The notes beneath the pieces were generated by a model. That model ran no database searches. It worked only from the letters and a program-made list of their open reading frames with translations, and had not been told where the DNA came from. A program made the translations under genes and the position numbers. From the NCBI GenBank assembly GCA_963741055.1, contig CAVUGU010000009.1, positions 124,001 to 188,000 on the forward strand: a stretch of DNA of 64,000 nucleotides, read 5' to 3'. Of this stretch, positions 63,586 to 64,000 are shown in pieces. The stretch comes from Bog-756 sp963741055. GTDB taxonomy: Bacteria > Actinomycetota > Acidimicrobiia > Acidimicrobiales > RAAP-2. The stretch's first letter is position 1. Each line of letters starts with the position of its first letter.

Positions 63586-64000
63586 TCAGCCCTCGTAGGC
63601 CGCCATCACCGCGTCAGGGATGTCGAAGTTGGAGTAGACGTTTTGCACGTCGTCGTGATCCTCGAGCGCCTCGACGAGACGGAGCACCTTCTTCGCGTCG
63701 GCCTCGGAGCTCACTTCGACCAGCGAGGTCGGCACCATCGACAGCTCGGCGGCCCCGGGCTCCAGTCCGGCGTTCTCGAGCGCGGTTCGCACGGCCATGA
63801 GGTCGGTGGGTGAGGTGGTGACCGTCCACCGCTCCTCCTCGTCGGTCAGGTCCTCCGCGCCGCCCTCCATCGCGACCTCCATGACCCGGTCCTCGTCGAA
63901 GGTATGCGGAACCGGGATCACGCCTTTGCGTTCGAACTGCCAGCCGACCGCTCCCGGCTCGGCCATGGTCCCACCGTTGCGGGAGAAGGTGTTGCGGATC
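63586..64000 (-). CDS. yebC: YebC/PmpR-family protein, C-terminal part
   Basis: About 138 C-terminal residues; the gene runs off the right edge. RNTFSRNGGTMAEPGAVGWQFERKGVI joins domains 1 and 2, EVAMEGGAEDL and DLMAVRTALENAGL belong to domain 2-3, and DDVQNVYSNFDIP is the conserved end of YebC proteins. YebC was long called a transcriptional regulator; recent work on the family points to a role in translation at proline-rich stretches. Its place upstream of ruvC is conserved in many bacteria. Confidence 0.93.
   Translation of the reverse strand, partial: IRNTFSRNGGTMAEPGAVGWQFERKGVIPVPHTFDEDRVMEVAMEGGAEDLTDEEERWTVTTSPTDLMAVRTALENAGLEPGAAELSMVPTSLVEVSSEADAKKVLRLVEALEDHDDVQNVYSNFDIPDAVMAAYEG

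Noticed and set aside
1..64000. Programmed ribosomal frameshifting as cause of the breaks
   Set aside because: The breaks lie in unrelated genes, go in both directions and lack a common slippery sequence or following structure.

Overview
This is a GC-rich (about 70 percent) chromosomal window from an actinobacterium. The evidence includes a mycothiol synthase, a polyprenol-phosphate mannose synthase, menaquinone genes, DUF6167 and DUF948 genes in front of alaS, and the typical actinobacterial order yebC-ruvCAB-(queA-tgt)-yajC-secDF-relA-hisS-aspS-rarA-alaS-ruvX-mltG-aroE. An extracellular repeat protein with a GYW..ASDGG..GDAGFYGS motif recalls Acidimicrobiia. That class is an inference; Actinomycetota is much surer. 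I see no tRNA, rRNA, insertion sequence, prophage or CRISPR array.

Layout. 1-0.7 kb: end of a UbiB/ABC1 kinase gene. 0.7-4.3 kb (minus): trpC-F-B-A, each junction a 4-base GTGA overlap. 4.4-6.5 kb (plus): a two-component pair. 6.5-6.8 kb: intergenic stretch with an AT-rich GATGTATAT inverted repeat. 6.8-10 kb: an SDR, a lipocalin-like protein and an APH-type phosphotransferase. 10-18.6 kb (minus): one long amino-acid operon, hisD-C-B-H-A-F, a GroES-like gene, hisI, trpE, ygfZ. 18.6-26.4 kb: a small unknown gene, nth, mshD, phoU, a VIT-type transporter, a MaoC hydratase, a MerR regulator, menG, menF and a RibD/DHFR-like protein. 26.4-28.7 kb (minus): a second two-component pair behind a dolichol-phosphate-mannose-synthase-like gene. 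29.5-35.6 kb: an AI-2E-family permease, a flippase-like membrane protein, polyphosphate kinase and a PfkB sugar kinase. 35.6-38.8 kb: two SEDS glycosyltransferases (FtsW/RodA) around a DUF151 nuclease-like gene. 38.8-64 kb (minus): the conserved housekeeping block, interrupted by a large secreted S53 (kumamolisin-type) protease with six 126-bp repeats.

Functionally, most genes form translationally coupled operons for tryptophan and histidine synthesis, menaquinone synthesis, cell-wall growth, Sec export, the stringent response, tRNA charging and queuosine modification, and Holliday-junction repair.

Two things stand out. First, about 25 conserved genes or gene parts are broken by single-base shifts (trpA, trpC, hisF, hisA, menF, ppk, alaS, secD, ruvA and others) although both halves are well conserved and the start/stop overlaps at their ends are intact. 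This looks like uncorrected sequencing indels rather than gene decay, so coordinates of those genes are given end to end and the protein must be read across the break. Second, the same AT-rich inverted-repeat motif occurs in just two places, both intergenic, upstream of the SDR gene and upstream of queA, and looks like a shared operator.
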